A DNA stretch of 64,000 nt from Planctomycetota bacterium (GCA_019456225.1 VRUI01000001.1:1-64000), one strand, 5' to 3'. Counted from the first letter of the stretch, positions 8,035-17,569 are shown. Notes: generated by a model not told the origin, from the letters alone. Numbers and translations are program-made.

Positions 8035-8243
8035 GTTTGAAAAACCGTGTTAATATACTGGTAATCGCGTTTTGAGGCATCGGCTTAGCCAGAGGATTTT
8101 TTAGTGTGTATTTTCCTGAAAAAAAAACGGAATAACCGTCATATTCGTTAAGTGCCGTTATAATCCTGACGATTGTCACATTATGAAGCTCATTGATTGG
8201 CGATGGGCGGTAAGTTGAAGTGTCTTATTTCAGGAGAACAAAA

Positions 8244-10847
8244 ATGTCATACGGAAAAACGGAATGTATTGCCCGACAGGTCGCAGTGATATGTATGGTT
8301 GTCATGCTGCTTGTTTCAGGATGTGCCGACAGGTACGGACGGGTACTGAAGCCAGAAACTGATCGTGTAGTGATATCGGATGCCCATTCGGAATTTTCCA
8401 TTCTGGCAAACGATTCAGATCTGCCTGTCAGGTATGTAAGTGAAGGCAAAATCGGTGTTTCAAAGGTTGAAGCTGCCCTTGAAAAAGCAGATTCTGTCGA
8501 ATTACAGGCTCGTGCAGAACTAAAAAAGAAACTTGCCGACATCAATGCTCGTCGCAGCGAAACCCGGGCTCAGGTAAATAAGGATATTTCCGAAGCGGAA
8601 GCTCTTCGCCAGAAGTATCACAAAGAATTTGCCAAAGCAACCGCAGACATCGAAGCCCGCGACTCTGAACTTCAAGCCCTTATCGGACGCAAGGAAACTA
8701 TCATTTCGTCGCTCGTAAAGGAAGGCGAAAGCAAGAATTCAGACATCATCTCCGAAGCACGGTCTGCATACGATCTTGAAACTGCCCGTATCACGCAGCT
8801 TAAAGAGATCAACAAAATTATCGAAGTTGAAAGCAACGCAACGATGCTCGAAATGACGCAGGCTGCCAAGGCAACCCGCGAACGTGCAGACGCAACTGTA
8901 ACAGAGCTCGAAGCCCAGGCCGGAGCAGTTCAGCTTGTGACAGAGGCCCGCGTTGACGAACTGAAGGAGCTGATCAAGTCTACCGGTATCCAGACGAACT
9001 CGGAAGTTAACAGAATGAATGTTTCCCGTGAGGCGATTATTCAGAATTCCGGTGCCCAGGTACAGGAGATTCGTTCAAGGGCTGATACTGTTGAGGCAAA
9101 CCTGGCTAACGAAGAATATCAGTTGAAGTTAACAAAAGCTGAAACTGTCAAATCCGAAACAGATGCCAAGACCCAGGAAAAATCGGCCGGCGCACCTACT
9201 CGTTTTGATAAGGCTCTCGCCGAGATTGAACGTCTTCGTGCAAAGACCAGCCATCACCAGGCAACAGCCCAGGCCAGTTTCGATTCGATGCTTGCTGAGA
9301 TAGAAGCTAAACTCGAAGACGAGCTCAATGAAGTTAAGAAGATCAGAATTACTTCTGATCGTACAGAGCAGGTTGCCCGTGCGGAATTTGTCAAATCAGA
9401 AGCTACTGCCCGTGCAGAAGCTATTCGCCGGACGGCTGTCCACGCAGAAGCTCTTGCCGAAGCACAAAAACGTCATATCATCGCCGAAGCCGAAGCTGAA
9501 GCAGCAAAGATCAAAGAGCAGGTTCTTGCGGAGATCGCGGCAAAGAAGGCTGCCGGTAAAGTTGATATCAAAAAGAACACCACTGAAATCAACCAGCAGC
9601 CTAAAGAATTGCATGAAGTACCCGCAGTTCCGCAGGTTAAGCCGGTTGCGGTAAGGATCGAACCTGACCACATCGCCAATTTCCGTATATCATTTGCCAA
9701 CGTTATGAGAGATCGCTCCAAGGCAAACGCTCATGAACTGGTTGCAAACGCAACTTTTGAAGAAGCAAAAACAAACATCCTTTCTATTAAGGCTCAGGAA
9801 GATGCGATCGCCGGCGAACAGTTCGCTATCGCCGATGCTCTTGAAGCTCAGTCACGTGCTCGTTTTAACGAACTCGAGATCAAGATGGCTAAAGAGATGG
9901 ACGTTACCGAATCGAAGTATCGTCAGCATGTTGCACAGGCCGAATCTTTCCGAATGGAAACAGAAGCCGAAGTTATCGACTTTCGCAGCCAGGCTAATGC
10001 TTTTGAGCAGATCGCCGAAGCTCGCGCAGATCAGCTCCTTGCCGAATCGCAGGCACTTAGCATCAGCGGTCAGAACGATATCGAAGAGCTTAAGATCAAG
10101 CTTTGGGCGGCCCAGGAACGCGGTGACGCCGGATATTTAAAACTAATGACCGAAGCTAAGAGTGTACGTGATTCCAAAGAAGCGCTTGCTCTTCAGATCG
10201 ATGCTCAGATAGATTCTGCCCGGAGATACCTTTCGGCTGAACTTGCCAAGATCGGCAACGCGATTTCATCGGGCGAAAGAATCGCACAGGCTGACTACCA
10301 GGAAGCTATTACACAGGCTACTGTCGTACAGCAGAAAACAGAAGCTGAGATAGCTCGTATCCATGCTCAGTTCGCCATGGAACACGCCATTACCAAGGCT
10401 CGGATTATTCGTGACAGGGAGCTGGCCAGGAGCCAGACACTACGCGGAGAAGCTGCTTGTGATCGTCTGGTCGCAGACGCCAGGGCAACGAGCCTTAGCG
10501 AAAAGGCAGGCTTTGACGCAAAGCGTGCCGGTGCCGAAGCTGATATGAACATCATTCTTGCTCAGAACGCCGCAAAGCGTGAAAGTGCCAAGGTTAAACT
10601 CAATGCCGTCAAGGCTCGGTTCGCAGCCCGCATTCAGCAGGTTAAGGCAGAACGTGTTATTGTTGCCGCTGTTGAGCACAACGAGATGGCTAAGAGAAGG
10701 ACAGATCTTGCAAGTGTACTCGACCAGGCTATGGCCGCTCGCGAAGAGTCAAACAGAAAGCTTGCAGAACTGCAGAAAAAGCAGGCAGCTCTCCAGACCG
10801 CTTCGCTAGTAAACTGGTCTGACAAGCTGGCAGACTTCAGAAAATAA
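8244..10847 (+). CDS. giant alanine/glutamate-rich coiled-coil lipoprotein, unknown function
   Basis: An 867-residue protein. I place the start at ATG 8244, preceded by AGGAG (8232-8236). Residues 1-27 are a lipoprotein signal ending LLVSGC, with C27 as the lipidated residue. Nearly all of the rest (about 80-860) is predicted coiled coil from composition: repeated A, E, K, R and Q with heptad-like spacing and very few Pro or Gly, interrupted only around residues 430-460 by a Pro-containing linker (KPVAVRIEPDH) that splits the rod in two. There is no recognisable catalytic motif. It may be a periplasmic spacer or envelope-tethering rod. It is monocistronic, flanked by terminators on both sides. 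Confidence 0.75.
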   Translation: MSYGKTECIARQVAVICMVVMLLVSGCADRYGRVLKPETDRVVISDAHSEFSILANDSDLPVRYVSEGKIGVSKVEAALEKADSVELQARAELKKKLADINARRSETRAQVNKDISEAEALRQKYHKEFAKATADIEARDSELQALIGRKETIISSLVKEGESKNSDIISEARSAYDLETARITQLKEINKIIEVESNATMLEMTQAAKATRERADATVTELEAQAGAVQLVTEARVDELKELIKSTGIQTNSEVNRMNVSREAIIQNSGAQVQEIRSRADTVEANLANEEYQLKLTKAETVKSETDAKTQEKSAGAPTRFDKALAEIERLRAKTSHHQATAQASFDSMLAEIEAKLEDELNEVKKIRITSDRTEQVARAEFVKSEATARAEAIRRTAVHAEALAEAQKRHIIAEAEAEAAKIKEQVLAEIAAKKAAGKVDIKKNTTEINQQPKELHEVPAVPQVKPVAVRIEPDHIANFRISFANVMRDRSKANAHELVANATFEEAKTNILSIKAQEDAIAGEQFAIADALEAQSRARFNELEIKMAKEMDVTESKYRQHVAQAESFRMETEAEVIDFRSQANAFEQIAEARADQLLAESQALSISGQNDIEELKIKLWAAQERGDAGYLKLMTEAKSVRDSKEALALQIDAQIDSARRYLSAELAKIGNAISSGERIAQADYQEAITQATVVQQKTEAEIARIHAQFAMEHAITKARIIRDRELARSQTLRGEAACDRLVADARATSLSEKAGFDAKRAGAEADMNIILAQNAAKRESAKVKLNAVKARFAARIQQVKAERVIVAAVEHNEMAKRRTDLASVLDQAMAAREESNRKLAELQKKQAALQTASLVNWSDKLADFRK

Positions 10848-10896
10848 TGCACGCAAAGTCTCTGCATAAGAGACAAAAGCAGCATTAGAAATGTAA

Positions 10897-10943
10897 AAGG
10901 GTTTAACGGTGCCAAAAGCGGTGTCGTTAAACCCTTCTTTTTT
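10897..10943 (+). terminator. intrinsic terminator after the coiled-coil lipoprotein
   Basis: AAGGGTTTAACG (10897-10908) pairs with CGTTAAACCCTT (10925-10936), followed by CTTTTTT. The terminator at 13521 is built from almost the same stem sequence. Confidence 0.88.
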
Positions 10944-11133
10944 GCGCAAAAACGGCCAAAGGCGGCTTTGTAAGCAAAATTAGTTAAAAATAGTATCAAT
11001 TTTAAGTTGAATTGACATAGTTTTTTAATGTGATAGGGTATACTATTACAGCAATAGGGACAGATACCTGTTAATATATAAAGATTGATAGACTGTCTCT
11101 TTTTTTAAAATTTTACTTTGAGGACGGTATTGC

Positions 11134-12144
11134 ATGATGACATCGAAGGAGCGAATTTTTGCCGCTGTCAACGGTCAGGATTATGACCGCGTTGCCGTCG
11201 CTCCCATCTTCATGGCCTGGGCGGCGCATTTCATTGGTCGCAGTTACCGGGATTATTATCTCGACGGCGATGTGCTGGTCGAGTCGCAGCTTGCTGTTGT
11301 GCGGGCGTTTGAAATCGATCAGATCAGTGCGATCAGCGACCCGTGGCGCGAGGCGAGCGCATACGGTATGGAGTTTGATTATCCTGAGCAGGGCGTCGGA
11401 AAACCCAAAGGCCTTTTGCTCAACACACCCGAAGACATCAAGAAACTAAAACCGCTGGACATCGCCGATTCTGAAAGAATGCAGCAGCGTGTCGATAGTG
11501 TAGCGGCAATGTCCGCCGAAGTCGGCGAGACACACAGCGTTCTGGGTTGGGTCGAAGGCCCGTTAGCTGAGTACTCCGATTTGCGCGGGTTGGAAGCTAC
11601 AATGTTTGAGCTGATGGACAACCCCGAGATATTCCACCAAGCTGCAGAGATTATCACGCAAAACGCGATCGATTTCGCGGTTGCCCAGATCCGCGCCGGT
11701 GCCGATATGGTCGGGATCGGCGATGCGGCAGGCAGCCTGATCGGCTGCGATCTTTATGAGAGACATGTACTGCCGCTGGAAAAACGATTGATCGACGCGA
11801 TACACGAAGAAGGCGCACTGGCAAAACTGCATATCTGCGGCAATATCAATTCTATCATCGCGGCGATGGCAAAGACCGAAGCCGATGTCATCGACGTCGA
11901 CTGGATGGTTCCGCTGGACGAGGCGAGGGAAAAAGTTGGCGATGAGATTACTTTGTGCGGCAACTTCGATCCGTCGGGCGTGCTGCTGCAGGGTACGCCG
12001 CAGATAGTTGCAGACGCGGCAAAAGATTGCATTGAAAAGGGCGGAAAGCGTTTTATCCTGATGCCGGGATGCGAGGTTCCGCAAAATACGCCCCAAGAAA
12101 ATATTCGAGCATTCTGCCCGTGTAAAAAACAGATATTTAATTAG
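11134..12144 (+). CDS. uroporphyrinogen decarboxylase (URO-D) family protein
   Basis: A 336-residue TIM-barrel protein of the URO-D superfamily. Seen motifs: MTSKERIFAAVNGQDYDRVAV at the N-terminus, GWVEGPLAEYSDLRG, GADMVGIGDAAGSLI, and a KLHICGNINSII segment whose His-x-Cys is the zinc-ligand pattern of the MtaA/MtbA corrinoid methyltransferase branch. LCGNFDPSGVLLQGTP and the FILMPGCEVPQNTPQENI ending add further support, and the latter could supply the third ligand. True HemE lacks the HxC zinc site, so this is more likely a methyl-group transfer enzyme acting on a methylated or corrinoid substrate. The following oxidoreductase gene starts 21 bp after the stop, so the two may be one catabolic operon. 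Confidence 0.82.
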   Translation: MMTSKERIFAAVNGQDYDRVAVAPIFMAWAAHFIGRSYRDYYLDGDVLVESQLAVVRAFEIDQISAISDPWREASAYGMEFDYPEQGVGKPKGLLLNTPEDIKKLKPLDIADSERMQQRVDSVAAMSAEVGETHSVLGWVEGPLAEYSDLRGLEATMFELMDNPEIFHQAAEIITQNAIDFAVAQIRAGADMVGIGDAAGSLIGCDLYERHVLPLEKRLIDAIHEEGALAKLHICGNINSIIAAMAKTEADVIDVDWMVPLDEAREKVGDEITLCGNFDPSGVLLQGTPQIVADAAKDCIEKGGKRFILMPGCEVPQNTPQENIRAFCPCKKQIFN

Positions 12145-12165
12145 TACCAATTGAAAGGTTTTGAT

Positions 12166-13500
12166 ATGTTGAAAAAGAAGTTGAGCAGGCGGAATTTTTT
12201 GAGTAGTGCTGCCGCGGTGGGTGCTTTTAGTATTGTTCCACGTCACGTTTTGGGTGGTAAGGATTATACCGCTCCGAGCAGCAAGGTTAATATCGCCGGA
12301 GTCGGTGTCGGCGGGCAGGGTTTCACTAACCTCAAGGCTCTCCAGAGCCAGAATATCGTTGCCCTTTGTGACGTCGATCACGGATACGCGAATAAGGCAT
12401 TTAAGAAATTCCCCGGTGCCGCGAGGTACAAGGATTATCGCGTGATGCTCGAAAAGCAGAAGGATATCGACGCGGTACTTATCGCAACGCCCGACCATAC
12501 ACATGCCCACATTACGATCGCAAGCATGAAGGCGGGCAAGCATGTTTACTGCCAAAAGCCCATGGCGCATACGCCGGTAGAAGCCCGCGAAATGACACGC
12601 GTGGCAAAGGAAACCGGTGTTGTTACCCAGATGGGCATACAGGGCCATTCACAGGGTGGTATCCGCACGATCTGTGAGTGGATATGGGACGGGGCCATCG
12701 GCAAGGTCGAAAAAGTTGACGCATGGTGCTCGCTTGCTTACTATCCGCCCGGACCATGGTGGTGCACGACGCATTACGATATTCCCAAAGAAAAACCGCC
12801 GGTACCGGATGGCCTGGACTGGGATCTGTGGCTCGGGCCGGCCCCGGTTCGCCCCTATCATCCGACCTATCATCCGAGCAGATGGCGCGCGTGGTATGAT
12901 TTTGGCTGCGGCATGATGGGCGACCGCGGAGTGCATACATTTGACCCTATAGTTACGGCTCTGAAACTCAAACTGCCTACGTCTGTCAGTGCGAGCGTTT
13001 CGAATCTCAATAACCAGACACATCCGATCAGCTCGATAGTTAATTATTATTTCGAATCCCGTGATGGGAAGTCGCCGTTTAAGGTGACCTGGTACGAAGG
13101 TATCGAGGCACCGCGTCTGGAAGAGCTTGAAGACAGAAGAAGAATGTACGATCAGGGCGGCGTGGTGTTCAAAGGCGAAAAAGCCTCGATCATGTGCGGC
13201 GTTTATGGAAACGACCCGCGGATCATTCCGGAAGTCAAGCACAAAGCTTATACGAAACCTAAAAAAACGATCCCCCGCATAGAGACAAGCCATGAAATGG
13301 AATGGATCAACGCTATCAAAGAGAATCGAAAAGCGTCTGCCGACTTCGAGTACTCCGGCCCTCTGACAGAGACAGTTCTGCTTGGAAACCTGGCAAAACG
13401 CGTGCAGTCGATAATTCGCTATGACGCCGAAAACATGAAGATAACAAACAACGACAAAGCAAACGCACTAATGCACAAAGAGTACAGAACCGGCTGGTAA
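12166..13500 (+). CDS. Gfo/Idh/MocA family oxidoreductase with Tat signal
   Basis: A 444-residue protein. The start at ATG 12166 gives a twin-arginine signal, KKKLSRRNFLSSAAAVGAFS. The dinucleotide-binding domain follows (VNIAGVGVGGQGF, then ATPDHTHAHI and VYCQKPMAHT with the catalytic-type EKP/QKP lysine). The C-terminal domain contains the planctomycete-type GMMGDRGVHTFDP motif. Exported Gfo/Idh/MocA proteins are greatly expanded in planctomycetes and are thought to act on sugars or glycosides with a tightly bound NAD(P). The upstream start option TTG 12151 overlaps the ribosome site (GAAAGG) and is rejected. Ends at a terminator. Confidence 0.92.
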   Translation: MLKKKLSRRNFLSSAAAVGAFSIVPRHVLGGKDYTAPSSKVNIAGVGVGGQGFTNLKALQSQNIVALCDVDHGYANKAFKKFPGAARYKDYRVMLEKQKDIDAVLIATPDHTHAHITIASMKAGKHVYCQKPMAHTPVEAREMTRVAKETGVVTQMGIQGHSQGGIRTICEWIWDGAIGKVEKVDAWCSLAYYPPGPWWCTTHYDIPKEKPPVPDGLDWDLWLGPAPVRPYHPTYHPSRWRAWYDFGCGMMGDRGVHTFDPIVTALKLKLPTSVSASVSNLNNQTHPISSIVNYYFESRDGKSPFKVTWYEGIEAPRLEELEDRRRMYDQGGVVFKGEKASIMCGVYGNDPRIIPEVKHKAYTKPKKTIPRIETSHEMEWINAIKENRKASADFEYSGPLTETVLLGNLAKRVQSIIRYDAENMKITNNDKANALMHKEYRTGW

Positions 13501-13520
13501 GTCGAAAAGCTTGAAAACAC

Positions 13521-13566
13521 AAAGGGTTTAACGGTTCGAATAACGGAATCGTTGAACCCTTTTTTT
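13521..13566 (+). terminator. intrinsic terminator after the Gfo/Idh/MocA gene
   Basis: AAAGGGTTTAACG pairs with CGTTGAACCCTTT over a loop of about 16 nt and is followed by a T-run to 13566. Confidence 0.88.
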
Positions 13567-13633
13567 GCAAAGCCCCAACTTTTTAAGAGTCGAACCAAAA
13601 AAACATAACAAGCGATTAAGACGGGACCAGAAT

Positions 13634-13810
13634 ATGCCAGAAAAACGAACCATCAGAGTGCTCAGTGCAGAAGACATCAAAAAGGCTCTTACAATGGCTC
13701 AGGCTACTGAGGCTATGAAGACGGCTTTTTTGCAGTTGTCCCTTGCGGCCGGGCAGACCGCAGGCAGCCCCGTCTCCACGGAATCAAACTGGGCGGAAGC
13801 GGAGACGTAA
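13634..13810 (+). pseudogene. truncated ornithine cyclodeaminase/mu-crystallin family N-terminus
   Basis: From ATG 13634 the reading frame gives RTIRVLSAEDIKKALTMAQ and ATEAMKTAFLQLSLAAGQT, which fits the first about 45 residues of ornithine cyclodeaminase-like proteins (normally about 320 residues). The match ends near 13775-13780 and the frame stops at 13810 after running antisense to nothing known. The 3' part of the gene is missing and is replaced in a different frame by the end of a PQQ-propeller gene. It is therefore a remnant left by a deletion or rearrangement. Confidence 0.65.
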
Positions 13811-14184
13811 CCCAAACCCATCGCTTATGGAAGCGCAAGGACATAGGTCCCTTCATCCCAACACCAGCAGAATACAAAGGGCGGGTCTACTTAATAGGTG
13901 ACCGTGGTCAGATTGATTGCATTGATCCTTTAACAGGGAGAAATTTCTGGAGCGGCGTCTTTCCAAAAGGCAAAGGTAATTTCTACTCTTCACCTCTAAT
14001 TGCAGGTAGTCATCTTTACGCCGCTCGAGAAGATGGAATAATCTTTGCCGTAAAATTAAAAGATAAATTCGAGATAATTTCAAAGATAGACATGAAAGAT
14101 AGAATTATTGCATCACCGATAGCAATTTCAGATCGCCTACTGATTAGAACAAGTCACCACCTTTTCTGCATAGGAAACAAATAA
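13780..14184 (+). pseudogene. 5'-truncated PQQ-like beta-propeller protein
   Basis: In the frame ending at TAA 14182-14184, about 134 codons encode GIKLGGSGDVTQTHRLWKRK, then VYLIGDRGQIDCIDPLTGRN, then FYSSPLIAGSHLYAAREDGI and a final propeller blade. This is the C-terminal part of a PQQ-binding-like (BamB/quinoprotein-type) repeat protein. There is no start codon or signal peptide in frame; the sequence begins at the breakpoint around 13780. Its codons are more A/T-rich than its neighbours, so it may come from a different locus. Confidence 0.7.
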
Positions 14185-14354
14185 GGTGGAAGGCAATTTA
14201 GCTGTTCCGTAGATGACCTGATTCGGTAAAAACGGGGGGCGATATGGGCCGAGGCCAGCGGATATTGTAGAGGTCTTAAGCTCCGCAAATTAAAAAAGGG
14301 TGACAAAACACTAACATAAAAGTGATATTGTGGCTTGACTCTGGCTTTTGGGGC

Positions 14355-14813
14355 TTACTCGTGTTCTTTTTTGTTTATCAGGTCGTATACATTTTCCGCG
14401 GATTTTGCGGTCAGTAGCTGCTCTTTGAACTTGTCGTCGAGCATTAGCCTGCTGATCCTTGCCAAAGCCTGGATGTGCGGGCCTGTTTTGTCGGTGGGAG
14501 AGGCGAGAAGTATTATGATCGATACGGGTTTCTGGTCGATGCTGTCAAATTCGATGGGTTCTTTGGCAATGCCGATCGCCATTACGAGTTCCTTGACGCC
14601 GCGGCATTTTCCGTGCGGGATTGCGATCCCTGAGCCAATGCCCGTGCTGCGGGTTTGTTCGCGGATGAGGACGGCTTCCAGGACTGTGTCGCGGTCTTCG
14701 ATCTGGCTGGCGGCAGCTAACATGTCTACCAACTCGGTTATCGCGGAATCTTTGTCATTACTGTCCAGCGGGACCTTAACGCAGGTCGGCTGTAAAATCT
14801 GTGTTAATATCAT
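14355..14813 (-). CDS. ptsN: PTS EIIA component, nitrogen/fructose type
   Basis: A 152-residue EIIA domain. The phosphorylatable histidine is in the motif GIGSGIAIPHGKC, and LLASPTDKTGPHIQALARISR follows, both diagnostic of the fructose/nitrogen EIIA group (PF00359). No other PTS gene is adjacent. Stand-alone EIIA-Ntr proteins usually act as regulators of potassium, nitrogen or envelope stress responses rather than in sugar transport; that role is inference here. The next gene on the same strand upstream (14969) ends at a hairpin, so this gene is probably transcribed separately. Confidence 0.87.
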   Translation of the reverse strand: MILTQILQPTCVKVPLDSNDKDSAITELVDMLAAASQIEDRDTVLEAVLIREQTRSTGIGSGIAIPHGKCRGVKELVMAIGIAKEPIEFDSIDQKPVSIIILLASPTDKTGPHIQALARISRLMLDDKFKEQLLTAKSAENVYDLINKKEHE

Positions 14814-14912
14814 TGATTATTTCCGAAAACGAACTCTTAATATCTGACGCTTACACCAAGCTATTGAGTGTACAGTATGGGCTTGGAAATTACAACGGTT
14901 TTTCCTGTAAAT

Positions 14913-14953
14913 TTTCACTCTTGCCCAGGATTCTACCCTGGACAAGAGTGAAA
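14913..14953 (-). terminator. long hairpin downstream of the B12-binding-fold gene
   Basis: TTTCACTCTTG (14913-14923) pairs with CAAGAGTGAAA (14943-14953), and the inner CCAGG pairs with CCTGG. It lies 15 bp beyond the stop of the leftward gene at 14969. The T-run on the minus strand is short (AAAATTTAC), so termination may be inefficient. Confidence 0.6.
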
Positions 14954-14968
14954 GCAGCTTTTATGAAA

Positions 14969-15793
14969 TTATGACAGAACCGGCTCGAGAGCTTCGGCGA
15001 TCTTTTCCATGGTGCTTTTCTTTTTGCGTCTGTTGATAGTTCGCTGCGGTTTCGGGATGTCTGCTTCGTCGGCCGAGGCTATCTGGACAGCTTGTGCGGC
15101 AGTGGCAGCGTACATGTCGGCTCCGATCTCTTCCCAGAGTCCCTCTGCACGGTCAAAAATGCCGCCCGAGAGCATTATCTTCATGTCAGGACAGGCGTTG
15201 ATGGTTTTTATCGAGTCGATTAGCTGGCGTGTAGCCGGCGCTTTGTCGGACTGCATTCCGTATATAAGCAGGATGTCGGGGCTGTAGGAGTGGGTAAATT
15301 CCATGAGATCGTCACGGGTGACGCCGCTGCCAACGTATCTAACTTCCCACCCGCTTGACTCGAAGAGATCGGTGATCATCTGTGCGCCAAGCTCGCCCTG
15401 CTCGGTAGCTGTGCTGTAAATAACGACCTTTTTGTCGACTTGTTCTTTACGCGGCAGCTTGTTCTGGAGCTGGTCGACGATAGAGCGGTTGATGCGTGTT
15501 GCCAGTGCTTCCTGGACCGAGGATATCAGATCCTCTTTTTCAAGTCGCTCGATCTCGACCATGATCGGCCAGATAATGTCGGTATAGACAGTGTTTGCAG
15601 GCACTCCGCATTGAAGTGCCTCTTCGATAACAGAGCGGCTTGCAACTCTATCACCGTCTAACAGTGCTCTCAGGTATCTTTCAAGTACATTTTTCTTTAA
15701 CATTTCAGTTTCTCCAGCATTCAGTTTCTTTTTCTTTTTAGTTTTAGGTCTTGCCTTTACAGTTTTGGTTTTGCTCGTCTTCTGAGTTCTCAT
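14969..15793 (-). CDS. B12-binding-fold regulatory protein lacking the cobalt-ligand histidine
   Basis: Up to 274 residues. A Lys-rich tail (residues 1-25) is followed by a helical cap domain (LERYLRALLDGDRVASRSVI) and a Rossmann-like cobalamin-binding fold: VVIYSTATEQGELGAQMITD, VRYVGSGVTRDDLMEF, LLIYGMQSDKAP and MLSGGIFDRAEGLWEEIGAD. In cobalamin proteins the first loop is DxHxxG; here it is EQGELG, so the His is absent and B12 may bind differently or not at all. An alternative start at ATG 15703, with GGAG eight bases upstream, would remove the basic tail and give 244 residues. Such helical-cap plus B12-fold proteins often act in sensing or gene regulation. Confidence 0.72.
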   Translation of the reverse strand: MRTQKTSKTKTVKARPKTKKKKKLNAGETEMLKKNVLERYLRALLDGDRVASRSVIEEALQCGVPANTVYTDIIWPIMVEIERLEKEDLISSVQEALATRINRSIVDQLQNKLPRKEQVDKKVVIYSTATEQGELGAQMITDLFESSGWEVRYVGSGVTRDDLMEFTHSYSPDILLIYGMQSDKAPATRQLIDSIKTINACPDMKIMLSGGIFDRAEGLWEEIGADMYAATAAQAVQIASADEADIPKPQRTINRRKKKSTMEKIAEALEPVLS

Positions 15794-16227
15794 TTGCTAA
15801 TACCCCCATATTAATCAAATTCACATTAAGTTTTAAAATAGCACCCCAACGTGTTAAGTTAGGTAATATAAACAACTCAAGTAAAATACCTATCGGAATA
15901 GGCGGTGAAAATTCTTTAGTTAAAATAGGTAAGCTAGCGAAAATAAGGAAGATAAGGCGATTTTGCGGTTTTTCCTTAAGTCTTTTTGAATTAAGGGTTT
16001 ATGTTGGACAGCTGGGATTTGTGTCCCATAAGAACCGTTCAGGACGTTTTTAAGCAAAGCTAAAAATTTTTTTAAAACCTTAAATTTGAGGTATTTTAAC
16101 CCTGCCGGGTTATAATGATTCATAAATATCAGATTTTTATGCAACATTTGTTGCCTGTTTGTGTCGAAACTATTAGTGTGGTAGTTTATTCTGCATTAAC
16201 TTCAGGGCTATTGTTTTAATTGAATGG
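15794..16227. other. 434-bp non-coding spacer between divergent genes
   Basis: AT-rich. I see no supported gene and no convincing RNA. It must contain the divergent promoters of the B12-fold protein and the secreted HEAT-like protein, but no clean -35/-10 pair stood out. Confidence 0.4.
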
Positions 16228-17370
16228 ATGAATGATATGAAATTGAAGAACAGGTTTCGTTATTATGCAGTATTGCTTTCTGTTTTGATTTTTTCCGGGC
16301 ATGTTAATGCAATGTTGATTGGAGGCGGGCGGTTTGACTGGCTGATAGATAAGGCCGAAGTTGTTGTGAAAGCGCAAATCGCCCCTATAGAAGAGGGTGG
16401 ATTTGGGAATATTACTTTTCAAGCAAAGGTCATTTCTATTCTGAAAAGTGATGGAAAACCAATTTCTAAGAATCTTTTTCTTGGATCATCTATCTTTATT
16501 TGGCCAAATGACCTTGGTGTTCCATTTGAAAAAAAACAGGTAGTGCTTGTTTTTCTTCGTCGGATAGGGGGAGAATTGGAAGTTGTGAACAATTTTAGGG
16601 CGATTTTACCAGCAACAAAGTCGGCAATAAAACATAAGGACGACAGTGCGATCAGTCGAAAAGTATTTGACGAACTGCATGCATTTCTCCCCAAAGTCAC
16701 GGATGAAGTTTCTCAGGCTTTGGTTTTAGTGCATCTTTCGCATATTGCTTTAAAAACCGATGAGAAGATATTTCTGCCTTATGTTAAATCCAAGAATAAA
16801 TGGCATCGGCGTGCAGCCCTGGCTTGTTTGCTGAGGATCAGCCCTACAAATGAAAGAATCAAAGCCACAGTAGCTGATTTTGAGAGTTACCTATCAAGAA
16901 CACCAGTGTCTCCTCTTACGGAAATAATTACAAGCGATGATTTTTCTAAAGCACGTGACGATCAACTATTTTGGAGTATGTATCAAGACGTTCAATGGGT
17001 TTCAAGATGTGGAGCCTGGGGATCAGAGAATAATATGAAAGCGCGAGCAATAGCGTATCTGCCGATTTACAGGATTCTCATTGATGACGCTGCTAGAGGT
17101 AATAAGAACATTTATATCGGCATTGATGCTTTGAAAAGTATTGGAACCCGTGAGGATATTCATCGCTTGTATAAACATCTGAACCATGAAAAAGCATCGC
17201 TCAGGCACGATGTGATCGAAGGTATTGGCCGTATTTTAGGAATGAATATCAAACGTCCCCATATCCAATCGTATTTAATGCCGGAGAGCAGGGCCGGGCA
17301 TATACAAAAATGGGAGAAGGAAATGCAAGCCATTATAAAGAAAGCAATTGAAGAGGAACCGCAGCTTTAG
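16228..17370 (+). CDS. secreted protein with HEAT-like helical repeats, unknown function
   Basis: A 380-residue protein with an N-terminal signal peptide (hydrophobic residues about 12-25, ending SGHVNA). The first 130 residues look beta-rich and include an AEVVVKAQI..VISILKSDGK stretch resembling domains of exported metal/calcium-handling proteins, but I cannot assign it. From about 150 on, repeated helical pairs with RRAALACLLRI, DALKSIGTREDI and RHDVIEGIGRILG are reminiscent of HEAT repeats, which mediate protein binding. The weak ribosome site allows either ATG 16228 or 16237. Monocistronic. Confidence 0.6.
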   Translation: MNDMKLKNRFRYYAVLLSVLIFSGHVNAMLIGGGRFDWLIDKAEVVVKAQIAPIEEGGFGNITFQAKVISILKSDGKPISKNLFLGSSIFIWPNDLGVPFEKKQVVLVFLRRIGGELEVVNNFRAILPATKSAIKHKDDSAISRKVFDELHAFLPKVTDEVSQALVLVHLSHIALKTDEKIFLPYVKSKNKWHRRAALACLLRISPTNERIKATVADFESYLSRTPVSPLTEIITSDDFSKARDDQLFWSMYQDVQWVSRCGAWGSENNMKARAIAYLPIYRILIDDAARGNKNIYIGIDALKSIGTREDIHRLYKHLNHEKASLRHDVIEGIGRILGMNIKRPHIQSYLMPESRAGHIQKWEKEMQAIIKKAIEEEPQL

Positions 17371-17569
17371 AGACAAACAAAGAAACCTGGTTCCTTTTTG
17401 TAGAATAGGCAATTTGGGTTGTTTCCTACACCTTTTTTCAGATTATCCCCTCAAAATACCGATATGCTATATATATAGTATGAATCGTGCGCCGATTTTC
17501 TGGGCTTCGGTTTAATTTTTTTGATATTTTGATGTTATTACGGCCTTTATTAAGCTGTAAAGGGATTTT

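Noticed and set aside
11012-11044. TTGACA with TATACT upstream of the URO-D gene
   Set aside because: The spacer is 21 bp, too long for a normal promoter.
11563-12648. minus-strand 361-codon ORF
   Set aside because: Antisense to the URO-D and Gfo/Idh genes, both with clear motifs; composition looks non-coding.
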